Source: Actinocatenispora comari
Lineage (GTDB): Bacteria; Actinomycetota; Actinomycetes; Mycobacteriales; Micromonosporaceae
Assembly (NCBI RefSeq): GCF_017312725.1
Contig: NZ_BOPO01000038.1
Span: forward strand, 1-55,578
DNA length: 55,578 nucleotides
Reading direction: 5' to 3'
This document shows positions 23,238 through 31,701 of the stretch, piece by piece; the first letter of the stretch is position 1, and every line of letters starts with the position of its first letter. The translations under genes were made by a program, and so were the position numbers. The notes beneath the pieces are model-generated. The model worked only from the letters and a program-made list of their open reading frames with translations, ran no database searches and was not told the DNA's origin.

Positions 23238-25637
23238 GTGGAGCCCGACTCGCCGGCCGAGGCGTCCTTCGCCGAGGTGCTCGCCAGCGCCCGGAACGCG
23301 GCCGGCCTCACCCAGGAGGAGCTGGCCGAACGCGCCCAGCTCAGCGTCCGGGCGCTCAGCAACCTGGAGCGCGGCGAGGCGTCCCGGCCGCGCCGAGGCA
23401 CCGTCGACCGGCTCGCCGTCGCGCTCGGCCTGACCGGCCTGGACGCCGAACGGTTCGCCGCGGTCGCCCGCGGCCGGCGGGTGGCCGGCGACGCCACCGG
23501 CCCGGCCCAGCTGCCCACCGACCTGCCCGACTTCACCGGCCGGATCACCGAGCTGTCCCGGCTGACCGAGGCGCTCGCGACCGGCGACGAGTCCGGCGTG
23601 CACATCGTGGTGCTCGGCGGCGGCGGTGGCGCCGGCAAGACCGCGCTCGCCGTGCACGCCGCGCACCTGCTCCGCCACCGGTACCCGGACGGGCAGTTCT
23701 ACCTGGATCTGGCCGGCAGCCGCTCGGGCGGCGTCGACCCGGCGTCCGCGCTGTCCGGGTTCCTGACCGCGCTCGGCGCCGAGCCCGGCGAGCGGGGCGA
23801 GAACCTGTCCGCCCGGATCGGCCGGTACCGCACCGCGCTCGCCGGCCGCCGCGTCCTGGTCCTGCTCGACGACGCGCGGGACGCCGCCCAGGTTCGGCCG
23901 CTGCTGCCGGCCGGCGCCGGCTCCGCGGTGCTGGTCACCAGCCGGTACCGGCTGCCCGACCTGGTCGGTGCCCGGCACGTGCCGATCGGTCGGCTCGACG
24001 ACGAGGAGGCGACCGTACTGCTGGGCCGGATCGCCGGCGCCGAACGCGTGGCGTACGAGCCGGACGCGGCGGCACGGGTGGTCGCGGCCTGCGACCGGTT
24101 GCCGCTCGCGGTGCGCATCGTCGGCGCCCGGCTGGCCGTCCGCCCGGCCTGGACCGTCTCGTCGCTCGCCGACCGGCTCGCCGCGTCCCGCCGCAGGCTG
24201 GACGAGCTGCGGGTCGGTGACCTGGCCGTCCGGGCGTCGTTCCGGGTCAGCTACGACCGGCTGTCGGCGCCGGCGGCCCGGCTGTTCGCGCTGCTCGGGC
24301 ACTGGCCCGGGCACGACCTCGCCACCGCCGCCGCGGCCGTCCTGGCCGGCGAGTCCGAGGCCGACACCGAGCTGCTGCTGGAACAGCTCGTCGACGCCTA
24401 CCTGCTGGAAAGTCCGGAACTCGGCCGGTACCGGCAGCACGACCTGCTGCACGCCTTCGCTCGCGAGCTGCTCGCCGACGAGCTCGATCCGGCGCAGTCC
24501 CGGGCCGCGCTGGAGCGGCTGGTCGATCACCTGGCGGCGACCGCGTACCAGGCGGACCTGGCGATGTGGCCGGCGAGCCGGCCGCCCTTCCCGCCACCGA
24601 ACGCGCCCGGTGCGACGTTCGACTCCCGGGAGCAGGCGGCCAGCTGGTACCGCACCGAGTGGGCCGCGCTGGACGTGCTGCTGCGCCGGATCGCCACCGA
24701 ACCCGGCACCCCGACCCCGGCGCTGACGGTGGCCCGGCTGGCCAGCCTGATCAACCTGTACCCGTTCCTGCGCGGCGACCTGGTGGCGCTGGAGCGCGGC
24801 GCCCGGCGGGCGGTGACGCTGGCCGAGCGGGCCGGCGACCCGCTGCTGGTGGGTACCGAGCAGAAGCGGCTCGGGTTCGCGCTGCTGGAGCAGCGCCGGC
24901 CGGACGAGGCGGCCCGGCACCAGGAGCTGGCGCTGGCCGCGTTCCGCGCCGCCGGCGCCAAGGACGCCGAGGCCGGCATCCTCAACAGCATCGGCCGCCG
25001 GCTGATGTACGAGGCGGGCCGGTCGTCCGCGGGCCGGCCGGACCGGATCGCCGCGGCCCGCCGCTCGCTGCTGGACAGCCTGGCCGCCGCGCGCGCCGCC
25101 GACGCGCGGTCCGCCCAGGTCACCGCGCTGGGCAACCTCGGTCAGCTGGAGCACGAGGCCGGCGAGGACGAGGCCGCGTACGACCATCTCAGCGAGGCGC
25201 TGCTGATCGCCCGCGAGCTGGGCGGCGGCCAGTACGAGGCGGCGGTGGCGAGCCGGCTGGGCATGGTGCTGGCGGGGTTGGGTCGCCCGGACGCCGCGCT
25301 CGCCGAGCACACCCGGGCGGTACGGATCACCGAGGAGCTGGCCGACCGGCGGGCCGAGGTGAGCGTGCTGGGCGAGTTCGCGGCGACCTGTCTGGTGCTG
25401 GGGCGCCCGCGGGTGGCCGCCGAGCACGCCCGGCGCGCGCTCGCGCTGTACGAGGAGTTGCCGGCCGGGGCGCGTCGGGTCGAGGACGAGGTGGCCGCGC
25501 TGACCGCGCTGGGCCGGGCACTGGCCGCGACCGGTTCGGTGGCGACCGCGCGCGAGGTGCTTCGCCGGGCCGCGGCCCGGCTGGACGAGCTGGCCGAGCC
25601 GGCGGCGGCGGCCCGGGTGCGCGCCCTGCTGCGCTGA
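23238..25637 (+). CDS. XRE-NB-ARC-TPR regulator (STAND-type)
   Basis: A 799-residue protein with three parts. Residues 10-65 are an XRE helix-turn-helix (NAAGLTQEELAERAQLSVRA, then LSNLERGEASRPRRGTVDRL). Residues 100-400 form an NB-ARC ATPase with P-loop GGGGGAGKT (127-135), Walker B RRVLVLLDDA and LPLAVRIVGARLA. From about 440 onward are TPR-like helices (ARHQELALAAFRAAGAKDAE, QVTALGNLGQLEHEAGEDEA, EHTRAVRITEELADRRAEV). STAND proteins switch between ADP and ATP states on sensing a signal; in actinomycetes such proteins act as pathway regulators, and the same architecture is used in immune-like systems. No effector domain is present. TAATCT at 23226-23231 lies six bases before the GTG, so it is probably leaderless. 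Confidence 0.85.
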   Translation: MEPDSPAEASFAEVLASARNAAGLTQEELAERAQLSVRALSNLERGEASRPRRGTVDRLAVALGLTGLDAERFAAVARGRRVAGDATGPAQLPTDLPDFTGRITELSRLTEALATGDESGVHIVVLGGGGGAGKTALAVHAAHLLRHRYPDGQFYLDLAGSRSGGVDPASALSGFLTALGAEPGERGENLSARIGRYRTALAGRRVLVLLDDARDAAQVRPLLPAGAGSAVLVTSRYRLPDLVGARHVPIGRLDDEEATVLLGRIAGAERVAYEPDAAARVVAACDRLPLAVRIVGARLAVRPAWTVSSLADRLAASRRRLDELRVGDLAVRASFRVSYDRLSAPAARLFALLGHWPGHDLATAAAAVLAGESEADTELLLEQLVDAYLLESPELGRYRQHDLLHAFARELLADELDPAQSRAALERLVDHLAATAYQADLAMWPASRPPFPPPNAPGATFDSREQAASWYRTEWAALDVLLRRIATEPGTPTPALTVARLASLINLYPFLRGDLVALERGARRAVTLAERAGDPLLVGTEQKRLGFALLEQRRPDEAARHQELALAAFRAAGAKDAEAGILNSIGRRLMYEAGRSSAGRPDRIAAARRSLLDSLAAARAADARSAQVTALGNLGQLEHEAGEDEAAYDHLSEALLIARELGGGQYEAAVASRLGMVLAGLGRPDAALAEHTRAVRITEELADRRAEVSVLGEFAATCLVLGRPRVAAEHARRALALYEELPAGARRVEDEVAALTALGRALAATGSVATAREVLRRAAARLDELAEPAAAARVRALLR

Positions 25638-26024
25638 GCCGACGACCCGCCCGAGACGGCTCGTGGACGGACTGCTGCGGTGCCGGGGAAAGGAATCAGG
25701 CCGCCCCCCGTTCGGCCCGGATCCTGCACCCGGCACCGGCAGCAACCGCACAACGATCGTGCGGGCCGGTAACGCCCCGGGCCAGGAAGTACGACATGCA
25801 GTTTCGTTGCCGTCCGTAGTTTCCCGCTGGTAACAAGCCCGTTTTGACCCGGATAGCGGCTTCGGTGCTGTTGTCCATTTCGGCGAGCGGGGCGCGCCGG
25901 CCGCTGCCACGCCCCGTCCGAGCCGGGCGCCGCCCGAGCGCCGGGAACTCGTGTCGCCCGATCGGCGGGCGGCCGGGGTACCCTAACGATCGTTCAAGCC
26001 GACACCGGAACGGCAGGAGGGCAC
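25638..26024. other. 387-base regulatory stretch before the carboxylase operon
   Basis: No gene is seen. It holds AACGATCGT at 25752-25760 within an imperfect inverted repeat (CGCAC...GTGCG), the operator-like motif at 25979-25996, and the ribosome site GGAGG at 26016-26020. The middle is less GC-rich than the neighbours (GTTTTGACCCGGATAG region near 25845). Promoter and repressor sites for the carboxylase operon are the likely content. Confidence 0.55.
25979..25996. promoter_or_regulatory. operator-like motif, copy 1
   Basis: TACCCTAACGATCGTTCA, with the palindromic core AACGATCGTT, sits 29 bases before the GTG of the biotin carboxylase gene. The same 18 bases occur at 33101-33118 before the carboxyltransferase gene. 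A 14-16-base palindromic core at this position is typical of TetR-type operators. No experimental assignment is known to me. Confidence 0.75.
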
Positions 26025-27380
26025 GTGATCGAGTCGCTGCTGATCGCCAACCGCGGGGAGATCGCGCGGCGGGTCATCCGTACCGCGCGCCGGCTCGGGG
26101 TGCGCACCATCGCGGTGCACTCGGAGCTGGACGCCGACCTGCCGTTCGTGGCCGAGGCGGACGAGGCGGTCGACATCGGCGCGCCTCAGGCGTACCGGAA
26201 CGCCGAGGCCATCCTCGACGCGGCCCGGAAGACCAACGCCGCGGCGATCCACCCCGGGTACGGCTTCCTGTCCGAGAACGCGGACTTCGCCCGCGCGGTC
26301 GCCGCCGCCGGGCTGATCTGGGTGGGCCCGCCCGCCGACGCGATCCAGCAGATGGGCGACAAGATCAACGCGCGGAACCTGATGTCCGCGGCCGGCGTGC
26401 CGGTCTCGCCCGGTACGACCACGCCGCTGGCCGGTGTGGCCGCGGCGGTGGACGCGGCGGCCACGATCGGCTACCCGGTGATGGTGAAGGCGGCCGCGGG
26501 CGGCGGCGGGATGGGCATGGCCGCGGCCGCCGACGAGGCCGAGCTGCGCACGCAGTACGAGAAGGTCACCGCGTTCGCGGAGCGGATGTTCGGCGACGGC
26601 AGCGTGCTGATCGAGCGGTACTTCCCGCGGGTGCGGCACATCGAGGTGCAGATCCTCGGCCTGGCCGACGGCCGGGTCGTGGCGCTCGGCGAGCGGGAGT
26701 GCTCGGTGCAGCGGCGCAACCAGAAGGTCGCCGAGGAGGCGCCGTCGCCGGCCGTCACGCCGGAGCTGCGGGCCCGGCTGCTCGGCGCCGCGCAGCTCGC
26801 CGGCGAAACCGTCGACTACCGCAACGCCGGCACGGTCGAGTGCCTGCTCGACCCGGACTCCGGCGACTTCTTCTTCCTGGAGATGAACACCCGGCTGCAG
26901 GTCGAGCACCCGATCACCGAGGCCACGCTCGGCATCGACCTGGTCGAGGCGCAGCTGCGGATCGCCTCCGGGGAGGACCCCGGCTTCGATCCGGCGGCAC
27001 TGGAGATCACCGGGCACGCGCTGGAACTACGCGTCAACGCCGAGGATCCGAAGCGGTTCCTGCCCGGCCCCGGACCGGTGCGCACCTGGGTCGAGCCGGC
27101 CGGCGACGGGGTACGCGTCGACGCCGGCTACGCGGCCGGCACCACGGTGACCCCGGCGTACGACTCGTTGCTGGCGAAGCTGATCGTGGCCGGCCCGGAC
27201 CGCGACACGGTGCTCGCGCGGGCCCGCGCGGCCGTCGCCGAGTTCCGGATCGAGGGGCCGAAGAACAACCTGCCGTTCTTCGCCGAGCTGCTGGACAACG
27301 CCGAGTTCGTCGCCGGTGCGTACGACACCGGCATCATCGGCCGGATGCGCGCACCGGCCACGAAGGAAGGACAGCGATGA
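26025..27380 (+). CDS. acyl-CoA carboxylase, biotin carboxylase subunit without carrier domain
   Basis: A 451-residue biotin carboxylase: SLLIANRGEIARRVIRTARR at the N-terminus, AAIHPGYGFLSENADFA, ATP-grasp loop VMVKAAAGGGGMGMA, RHIEVQILG, SVQRRNQKVAEEAPSP, and FLEMNTRLQVEHPITE. It ends after the C-terminal domain (ALELRVNAEDPKRFLPGPG, NNLPFFAELL) with no biotinyl domain and no MKM motif. It carboxylates biotin on a carrier supplied by another gene. With HMG-CoA lyase overlapping by four bases (ATGA) and a matching carboxyltransferase at 33156, it most likely serves methylcrotonyl-CoA carboxylase in leucine breakdown. Confidence 0.9.
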   Translation: MIESLLIANRGEIARRVIRTARRLGVRTIAVHSELDADLPFVAEADEAVDIGAPQAYRNAEAILDAARKTNAAAIHPGYGFLSENADFARAVAAAGLIWVGPPADAIQQMGDKINARNLMSAAGVPVSPGTTTPLAGVAAAVDAAATIGYPVMVKAAAGGGGMGMAAAADEAELRTQYEKVTAFAERMFGDGSVLIERYFPRVRHIEVQILGLADGRVVALGERECSVQRRNQKVAEEAPSPAVTPELRARLLGAAQLAGETVDYRNAGTVECLLDPDSGDFFFLEMNTRLQVEHPITEATLGIDLVEAQLRIASGEDPGFDPAALEITGHALELRVNAEDPKRFLPGPGPVRTWVEPAGDGVRVDAGYAAGTTVTPAYDSLLAKLIVAGPDRDTVLARARAAVAEFRIEGPKNNLPFFAELLDNAEFVAGAYDTGIIGRMRAPATKEGQR

Positions 27381-28291
27381 CCGAGCTGCCGGCGCGGGTG
27401 TCGATCCGCGAGGTCGGCCCGCGAGACGGACTGCAGAACGAGGACCCGGTACCGACCGAGGCCAAGATCAGGCTGCTGGACGCGTTGCCGCGCACCGGGA
27501 TCCGCCGGATCGAGGCGGTCAGCTTCGTGCACCCGAAGGCGATCCCGCAGATGGCCGACGCGGACCAGGTCTGGTCGGGCAGCAGCCACGACCCCGCGGT
27601 GCGCTACTCGGCGCTGGTACCCAACTCGCGCGGCGCCCGGCGCGCGCTCGACGCCGGGTTCACCGACATCGAGGTCGTCGTGTCCGCCAGCGACACGCAC
27701 AACCGGAAGAACGTGAACCGCTCGACCGACGAGTCGCTCGCCGACATCGCCGAGCTGATCACCTTGCTGCACAACGAGAACGCCCGCGTCGAGGTGATCG
27801 TGGCGACCAGCTTCGGCTGCCCGTACGAGGGGGACGTCGCGCCCGCGCGGGTCGCGTCCATCGTGGACCGGGTGGTCGCCGACGGCGCCGACCGGGTCGC
27901 GTTCGGCGACACCACCGGGATGGCCACGCCGCGCCGGGTCACCGAACTCGTCACCGCGGTACGGGACCGGCAGCCGGAGATCCCGATGCTGCTGCACTTC
28001 CACAACACCCGCGGGACGGGGCTGGCGAACATCCTGACCGCGCTGCAGCTGGGCGTCACCGAGTTCGACGCGAGCATCGGCGGCCTGGGCGGCTGCCCGT
28101 ACGCGCCCGGCGCCACCGGCAACGTGGCGACCGAGGAGGTCGTACACATGCTGCACGACATGGGGATCGAGACCGGCATCGATCTGGACGCGCTGGTGGA
28201 GGTGGCCGCGCTGGCCCAGGACATCGTCGGCAAGGAGCTGCCGTCCGGCGTCCTGCGCGCCGGTCCCCGCTACCGCACCATCCCGGCCTGA
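27377..28291 (+). CDS. hydroxymethylglutaryl-CoA lyase
   Basis: A 304-residue TIM-barrel lyase. REVGPRDGLQNE near the N-terminus carries the metal-binding and catalytic residues, LLHFHNTRGTGLAN the His pair, and ASIGGLGGCPYAPGATGNVA the signature loop with the active-site Cys. It cleaves 3-hydroxy-3-methylglutaryl-CoA to acetoacetate and acetyl-CoA, the last step of leucine degradation. Its ATG overlaps the stop of the biotin carboxylase gene, so the two are one operon. The thiolase at 48185 could take the products further. Confidence 0.92.
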   Translation: MTELPARVSIREVGPRDGLQNEDPVPTEAKIRLLDALPRTGIRRIEAVSFVHPKAIPQMADADQVWSGSSHDPAVRYSALVPNSRGARRALDAGFTDIEVVVSASDTHNRKNVNRSTDESLADIAELITLLHNENARVEVIVATSFGCPYEGDVAPARVASIVDRVVADGADRVAFGDTTGMATPRRVTELVTAVRDRQPEIPMLLHFHNTRGTGLANILTALQLGVTEFDASIGGLGGCPYAPGATGNVATEEVVHMLHDMGIETGIDLDALVEVAALAQDIVGKELPSGVLRAGPRYRTIPA

Positions 28292-28408
28292 GCCGGCGGC
28301 ACGCGCCCGACATCGACCGGTGTCACGCTCGGCGTTCTCTTTGCGTAATTCCGTTACCGTCGGCGAGGTCTGTGCGCCGGGTAGATTCGGGCCGAGGAGG
28401 TGCCGACC

Positions 28409-29008
28409 ATGACCGAAGCAGCCCACGTCGATTCGCCGAGCCACGCCGGGGACGAGGCGCGCGAGCTCGGCGAGTTGGTGCTCTTCCACGGTGGTGAGTG
28501 GACCGAGGCGGACTACGAGGCACTGCCCCCGGGCGTGCGCGCCGAGCTCCACGACGGGAGATTGATCTTGACCCCGAGTCCCACCGCTCAGCACATGTTC
28601 GCCAGCATGACGCTGGCCGGGCTGTTTCAGGAAGTGCTCGGCGACCGCAAGCGCGTGCTCATGGAAGTCGACGTGCGGATGGCCGACGGGCGCCGGTACC
28701 GGGCACCGGATGTGTTGGTGCTGAAGGAGTTCCGCCGCGGGCGGCCGATGGACCCGGCGAACGTGGTGCTGGTCGGCGAGGTTGTCTCACCCGGTGGCGG
28801 CGAGGAGCGCAGCGGCAAGATGACCGCCTACCGCGAGGCCGGCATCGAGTGGTACCTGATCGTCGAGGAGACGCCGGCCGGCTTCCTCGGCGAGCTGTAC
28901 CGGCTGGACGCCGACAAGTACGAACTGGTGGCCGACGCGCCGCCGGCCGGGGTGCTGAGCCTGCCGGCGCCGTTCGACAGCGAGATCCGGCTGCGCGAGC
29001 TGTCCTGA
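28409..29008 (+). CDS. Uma2 (DUF820) family endonuclease-like protein
   Basis: A 199-residue PD-(D/E)xK-fold protein: WTEADYEALPPGVRAELHDG, RLILTPSPTAQHMFASMTLA, RYRAPDVLVLKE (active-site Asp), NVVLVGEVVSPGGGEERSGK (active-site Glu) and TAYREAGIEWYLIVEE. This is the Uma2/DUF820 family, expanded in cyanobacteria and actinomycetes, of unknown physiological role. I chose the ATG at 28409, eight bases after GAGGAGG; a GTG at 28400 is also possible. Confidence 0.85.
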   Translation: MTEAAHVDSPSHAGDEARELGELVLFHGGEWTEADYEALPPGVRAELHDGRLILTPSPTAQHMFASMTLAGLFQEVLGDRKRVLMEVDVRMADGRRYRAPDVLVLKEFRRGRPMDPANVVLVGEVVSPGGGEERSGKMTAYREAGIEWYLIVEETPAGFLGELYRLDADKYELVADAPPAGVLSLPAPFDSEIRLRELS

Positions 29009-29071
29009 CCTCGGCACTCCCGCTCGACCAGGCTGTCCGACGCTCGGGGAAAGTGTTGTGGCGCAAGGGAG

Positions 29072-29914
29072 TCAGGGCGAGTCGGGTGGGCCGGCGAGGA
29101 TGCGGGTCCAGGCCTCCCGGACGCCGCCGCGCCACCAGCCCATCGCCTCCACCCACCAGGTCAGCCCGCCCCGCACGTACGGCGTGATCGTCTCGGTGGC
29201 GGTCGCCGGCTCGGTGCGGCCCTCCAGCGCGATGTCGAAGCCCTGCATGCCGCTGCGGCGGGTGGCGATCAGGTCGCGGATCTCGCCGAGCGTGCTCGCC
29301 GGCATGATCGTGCCGCGGCCGTAGTCGGTGTGGGTGGGCATCACGCCGTCCCAGCCGGCGGCGCGGCGGAAGCCCGCGGTGGCCGGCCAGCGGCCGGCGC
29401 ACCAGATCGGCGGGCGGGGTCGCTGCACCGGGGTGGGGCGCATGCTGACCTGCTCCACCGGTACCGGTTCGCCGCGGGTGACGGCCTCGCCGGCCCAGAG
29501 GTCCGCCAGTACCGAGAGGGAGGCATCGAGCCGGCGGGCCCGGGCCCGCAGCGACGCGTTCTCGCCGAACGCCGCGTACTCCCGGTCCATCGAGCCGAGG
29601 CCGGCGCCGAAGATCATCCGACCGCCGGACAGCACGTCCAGGGTGGCGATCTCCCGGGCGACCACCTGGACCCGGCGCCGGGGCAGCGCGGTCATCAGCG
29701 GCGCGAGCCGGATCCGCTGGGTACGTGCGGCGATCGCGGAGAGCACCACGACCGAGTTGGCGACCGGCCAGTCCGGCTCGTGGTAGAGCACGTGGTCCCA
29801 GACGAACACGCCGTCCCAGCCGCTCTCCTCGGCGGCGACGGCGAGCTCCAGCAGCGTGCGCGGGTCGCCGAACTCGCCGACGTTCGGCAGCCCGACCGCG
29901 TACGAGACGCCCAT
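29072..29914 (-). CDS. LLM-class (F420/FMN-dependent) oxidoreductase
   Basis: A 280-residue luciferase-like monooxygenase-fold protein starting MGVSYAVGLPNVGEFGDPRT after GCAGGAGGTG. Typical features are AEESGWDGVFVWDHVLYHEP, TQRIRLAPLMTALPRRRVQV, EIATLDVLSGGRMIFGAGLG, RRLDASLSVLADLW and PPIWCAGRWPATAGFRRAAG. In actinobacteria such proteins usually bind cofactor F420. Substrate unknown. It is convergent with the Uma2-like gene and lies inside the interval that splits the acyl-CoA catabolic genes. Confidence 0.87.
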   Translation of the reverse strand: MGVSYAVGLPNVGEFGDPRTLLELAVAAEESGWDGVFVWDHVLYHEPDWPVANSVVVLSAIAARTQRIRLAPLMTALPRRRVQVVAREIATLDVLSGGRMIFGAGLGSMDREYAAFGENASLRARARRLDASLSVLADLWAGEAVTRGEPVPVEQVSMRPTPVQRPRPPIWCAGRWPATAGFRRAAGWDGVMPTHTDYGRGTIMPASTLGEIRDLIATRRSGMQGFDIALEGRTEPATATETITPYVRGGLTWWVEAMGWWRGGVREAWTRILAGPPDSP

Positions 29915-30268
29915 GCGCACCTCCTGCCCGTTCGCACCGTCGCCGCACCTCATGATCGGCCGTGCCCACCACCCGCCGGATCGACCGCCCGGGCCGACGT
30001 GACGCCGGACCGGTCGGCGCGGTGGGCCGACCTCAGCACCATCCTCGATCGGTGTCGGCGCCGCAACGTGGAGTGCGGTACCGCACTGCCATCCGGTAAT
30101 TGCGGAGGGTCCGATTTTTTCTCGATCTCGGCGTGACCCCGATCGACGGTTCTCGTTGAGTTCTACAGATCGTGCCGCGACTTGCACAATCGGTTGCGAA
30201 CGAGCTGCTTTTCCGGCATGATCCCAACCGGGACGAAAGCCATGAAGGCCACGAAAGGTGTTGCGTAG
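29915..30268. other. 354-base stretch upstream of the surface-protein genes
   Basis: No gene is seen. The right half (30090-30265) is less GC-rich than its surroundings, with GATTTTTTCTCGATC at about 30110 and several AACG/GAAAG stretches, suggesting promoter DNA for the exported protein at 30269. The left edge carries the ribosome site of the LLM gene on the minus strand. An 8-residue frame starting at the ATG at 30242 is too short to judge. Confidence 0.5.
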
Positions 30269-31519
30269 ATGGGCGACCGGACGCGAGGCGGAGAGCGCGA
30301 CCCGCGCTGCTGCGCACCCGCGACCGCGCGCCGCTCCCGCGCCCTTCGGTACGGCCTGCGGGCCCTCGTCCTCGCCGGCGCCGCGGGTGCCGCCTGGTTC
30401 CTGGGCAGCCAGGTCGCCAGCGCCTCGCCCGCGCACGACGACAGCGCCCCGGCGCCGAGCTGCCAGGCCGGTCTGCTCCCGGCCACCACGCACGCCGTCG
30501 GTTCGACGCTGCACAGCCTCACCGCAGGCAACCAGACTTCCGGCGGTACCGCCGCCGGAGCGAAGACGTGCGACCGGCCTGCCGCCGGCTCGCACCACGG
30601 GAACGCCCCGCGCACCGCACCGGTCGCCAACTCCACGTGCTCGGCGGACACCGCCGAGCACGGTGCGGCTGCGCCGACGAACCCGCAGGCCGACCAGGCC
30701 TGCACCCGGCCGAACCGTCCGTCGACGGACTCGGCCACCACCCCGGCCGGCGAACCAGCCGCCGGGGCATCCGGACCGGCGCCGCTCGGCCAGCTGGCCG
30801 ACGCGACCCGTCCCGTGCTCGGACCGGTGGCGGACGCGACGCGTCCGGTGACCGGGCCGGTGACGACCGTGGTGGGACCGATCGCCGGTGGGCTCAACCA
30901 GAGCCCGGTGATCGGCGCACTGGCGGACGTCACCCGACCCGTCACCTCGACCGTCGCGGCCACCACCCGGCCCGTCACGGACACCCTGACCGGCCCGCTC
31001 GTCTCTGCCACGCGCCCGGTGACCGGCTTGTTGGGCGCCGTCGTGCATCCGCTCCCAGGGATGGCCGACGGCGTTGCGACCCCGGTGACAGGCGTGCTGA
31101 CGGGTGGTACCGATCCGCTGTCCGGATTCGGCGTGCCGACTCTCACGGCGCCGCACCAGGCGTCGTGGCTGGGTCGACACTTGCCCGCCGGCGGGCTCGC
31201 CCGACCGGCCGTACCGGCGTCACGCTGCGCGTCGCACCCGTTCGCGACCTGGACGGGTACCGAGGCCGACAGCGCTGGCATCCGGTCTCTCGGCGCCGGC
31301 GACCCGGCACCGGGAACCCCCGCACCGGCACCACTGGGTGCGGGGATGACCAGCGGAGGATCCGCCGTCTCGGCGGCCTCCTACGCGCACGGCGGTGCCT
31401 TCGCACCGACCGGTGCCTACGCCGCGATCGCAGACCGGGCCCTGCGGGTCCGGCCGGCCGCGGCCAAGATCGGGCTGCCTCGCCTTTCCGAGGCCGACCC
31501 GGTCGTCTCACCGGACTGA
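30269..31519 (+). CDS. exported repeat protein with TRPVT motifs
   Basis: A 416-residue protein. A basic N-terminus (residues 1-31) precedes one hydrophobic segment (ALVLAGAAGAAWFLGSQVAS, about 32-50), acting as a signal peptide or anchor. The mature part is low in complexity. Residues 178-252 hold five copies of (A/V)TRPV(T/L) spaced by GPV/TGPL-type linkers, and the next 50 residues carry looser PVTG repeats. Cysteines occur at 65, 101, 124 and 145. There is no LPxTG sorting signal. Nothing is known about the family. It is placed 180 bases before the chaplin-like gene in the same direction, which suggests a shared role at the cell surface. Confidence 0.7.
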   Translation: MGDRTRGGERDPRCCAPATARRSRALRYGLRALVLAGAAGAAWFLGSQVASASPAHDDSAPAPSCQAGLLPATTHAVGSTLHSLTAGNQTSGGTAAGAKTCDRPAAGSHHGNAPRTAPVANSTCSADTAEHGAAAPTNPQADQACTRPNRPSTDSATTPAGEPAAGASGPAPLGQLADATRPVLGPVADATRPVTGPVTTVVGPIAGGLNQSPVIGALADVTRPVTSTVAATTRPVTDTLTGPLVSATRPVTGLLGAVVHPLPGMADGVATPVTGVLTGGTDPLSGFGVPTLTAPHQASWLGRHLPAGGLARPAVPASRCASHPFATWTGTEADSAGIRSLGAGDPAPGTPAPAPLGAGMTSGGSAVSAASYAHGGAFAPTGAYAAIADRALRVRPAAAKIGLPRLSEADPVVSPD

Positions 31520-31701
31520 GCGGGATCCACCCGCCGAGCGTTTCTGGCAAGGCACCGAAAGGTCCGCTCGTCGACGCAGTTCCTGCTGGCGAAAACGACC
31601 GTCCCGCTCAATTCAGTAATTGACTGATCGATGTTGGGTGCACGCTGCCCGACAGCAATTCCTGTTGCATTCATTCACGAAATTCGGAAAGGCATTTCCT
31701 C

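Noticed and set aside
25696-25878. 60-residue minus-strand frame before the carboxylase operon
   Set aside because: Poor codon bias, no ribosome site, and it covers what looks like promoter DNA.
23043-25910. 955-residue open frame on the minus strand
   Set aside because: Shadow of the STAND regulator gene; Gln/Arg/Gly-rich with no domain or start signal.
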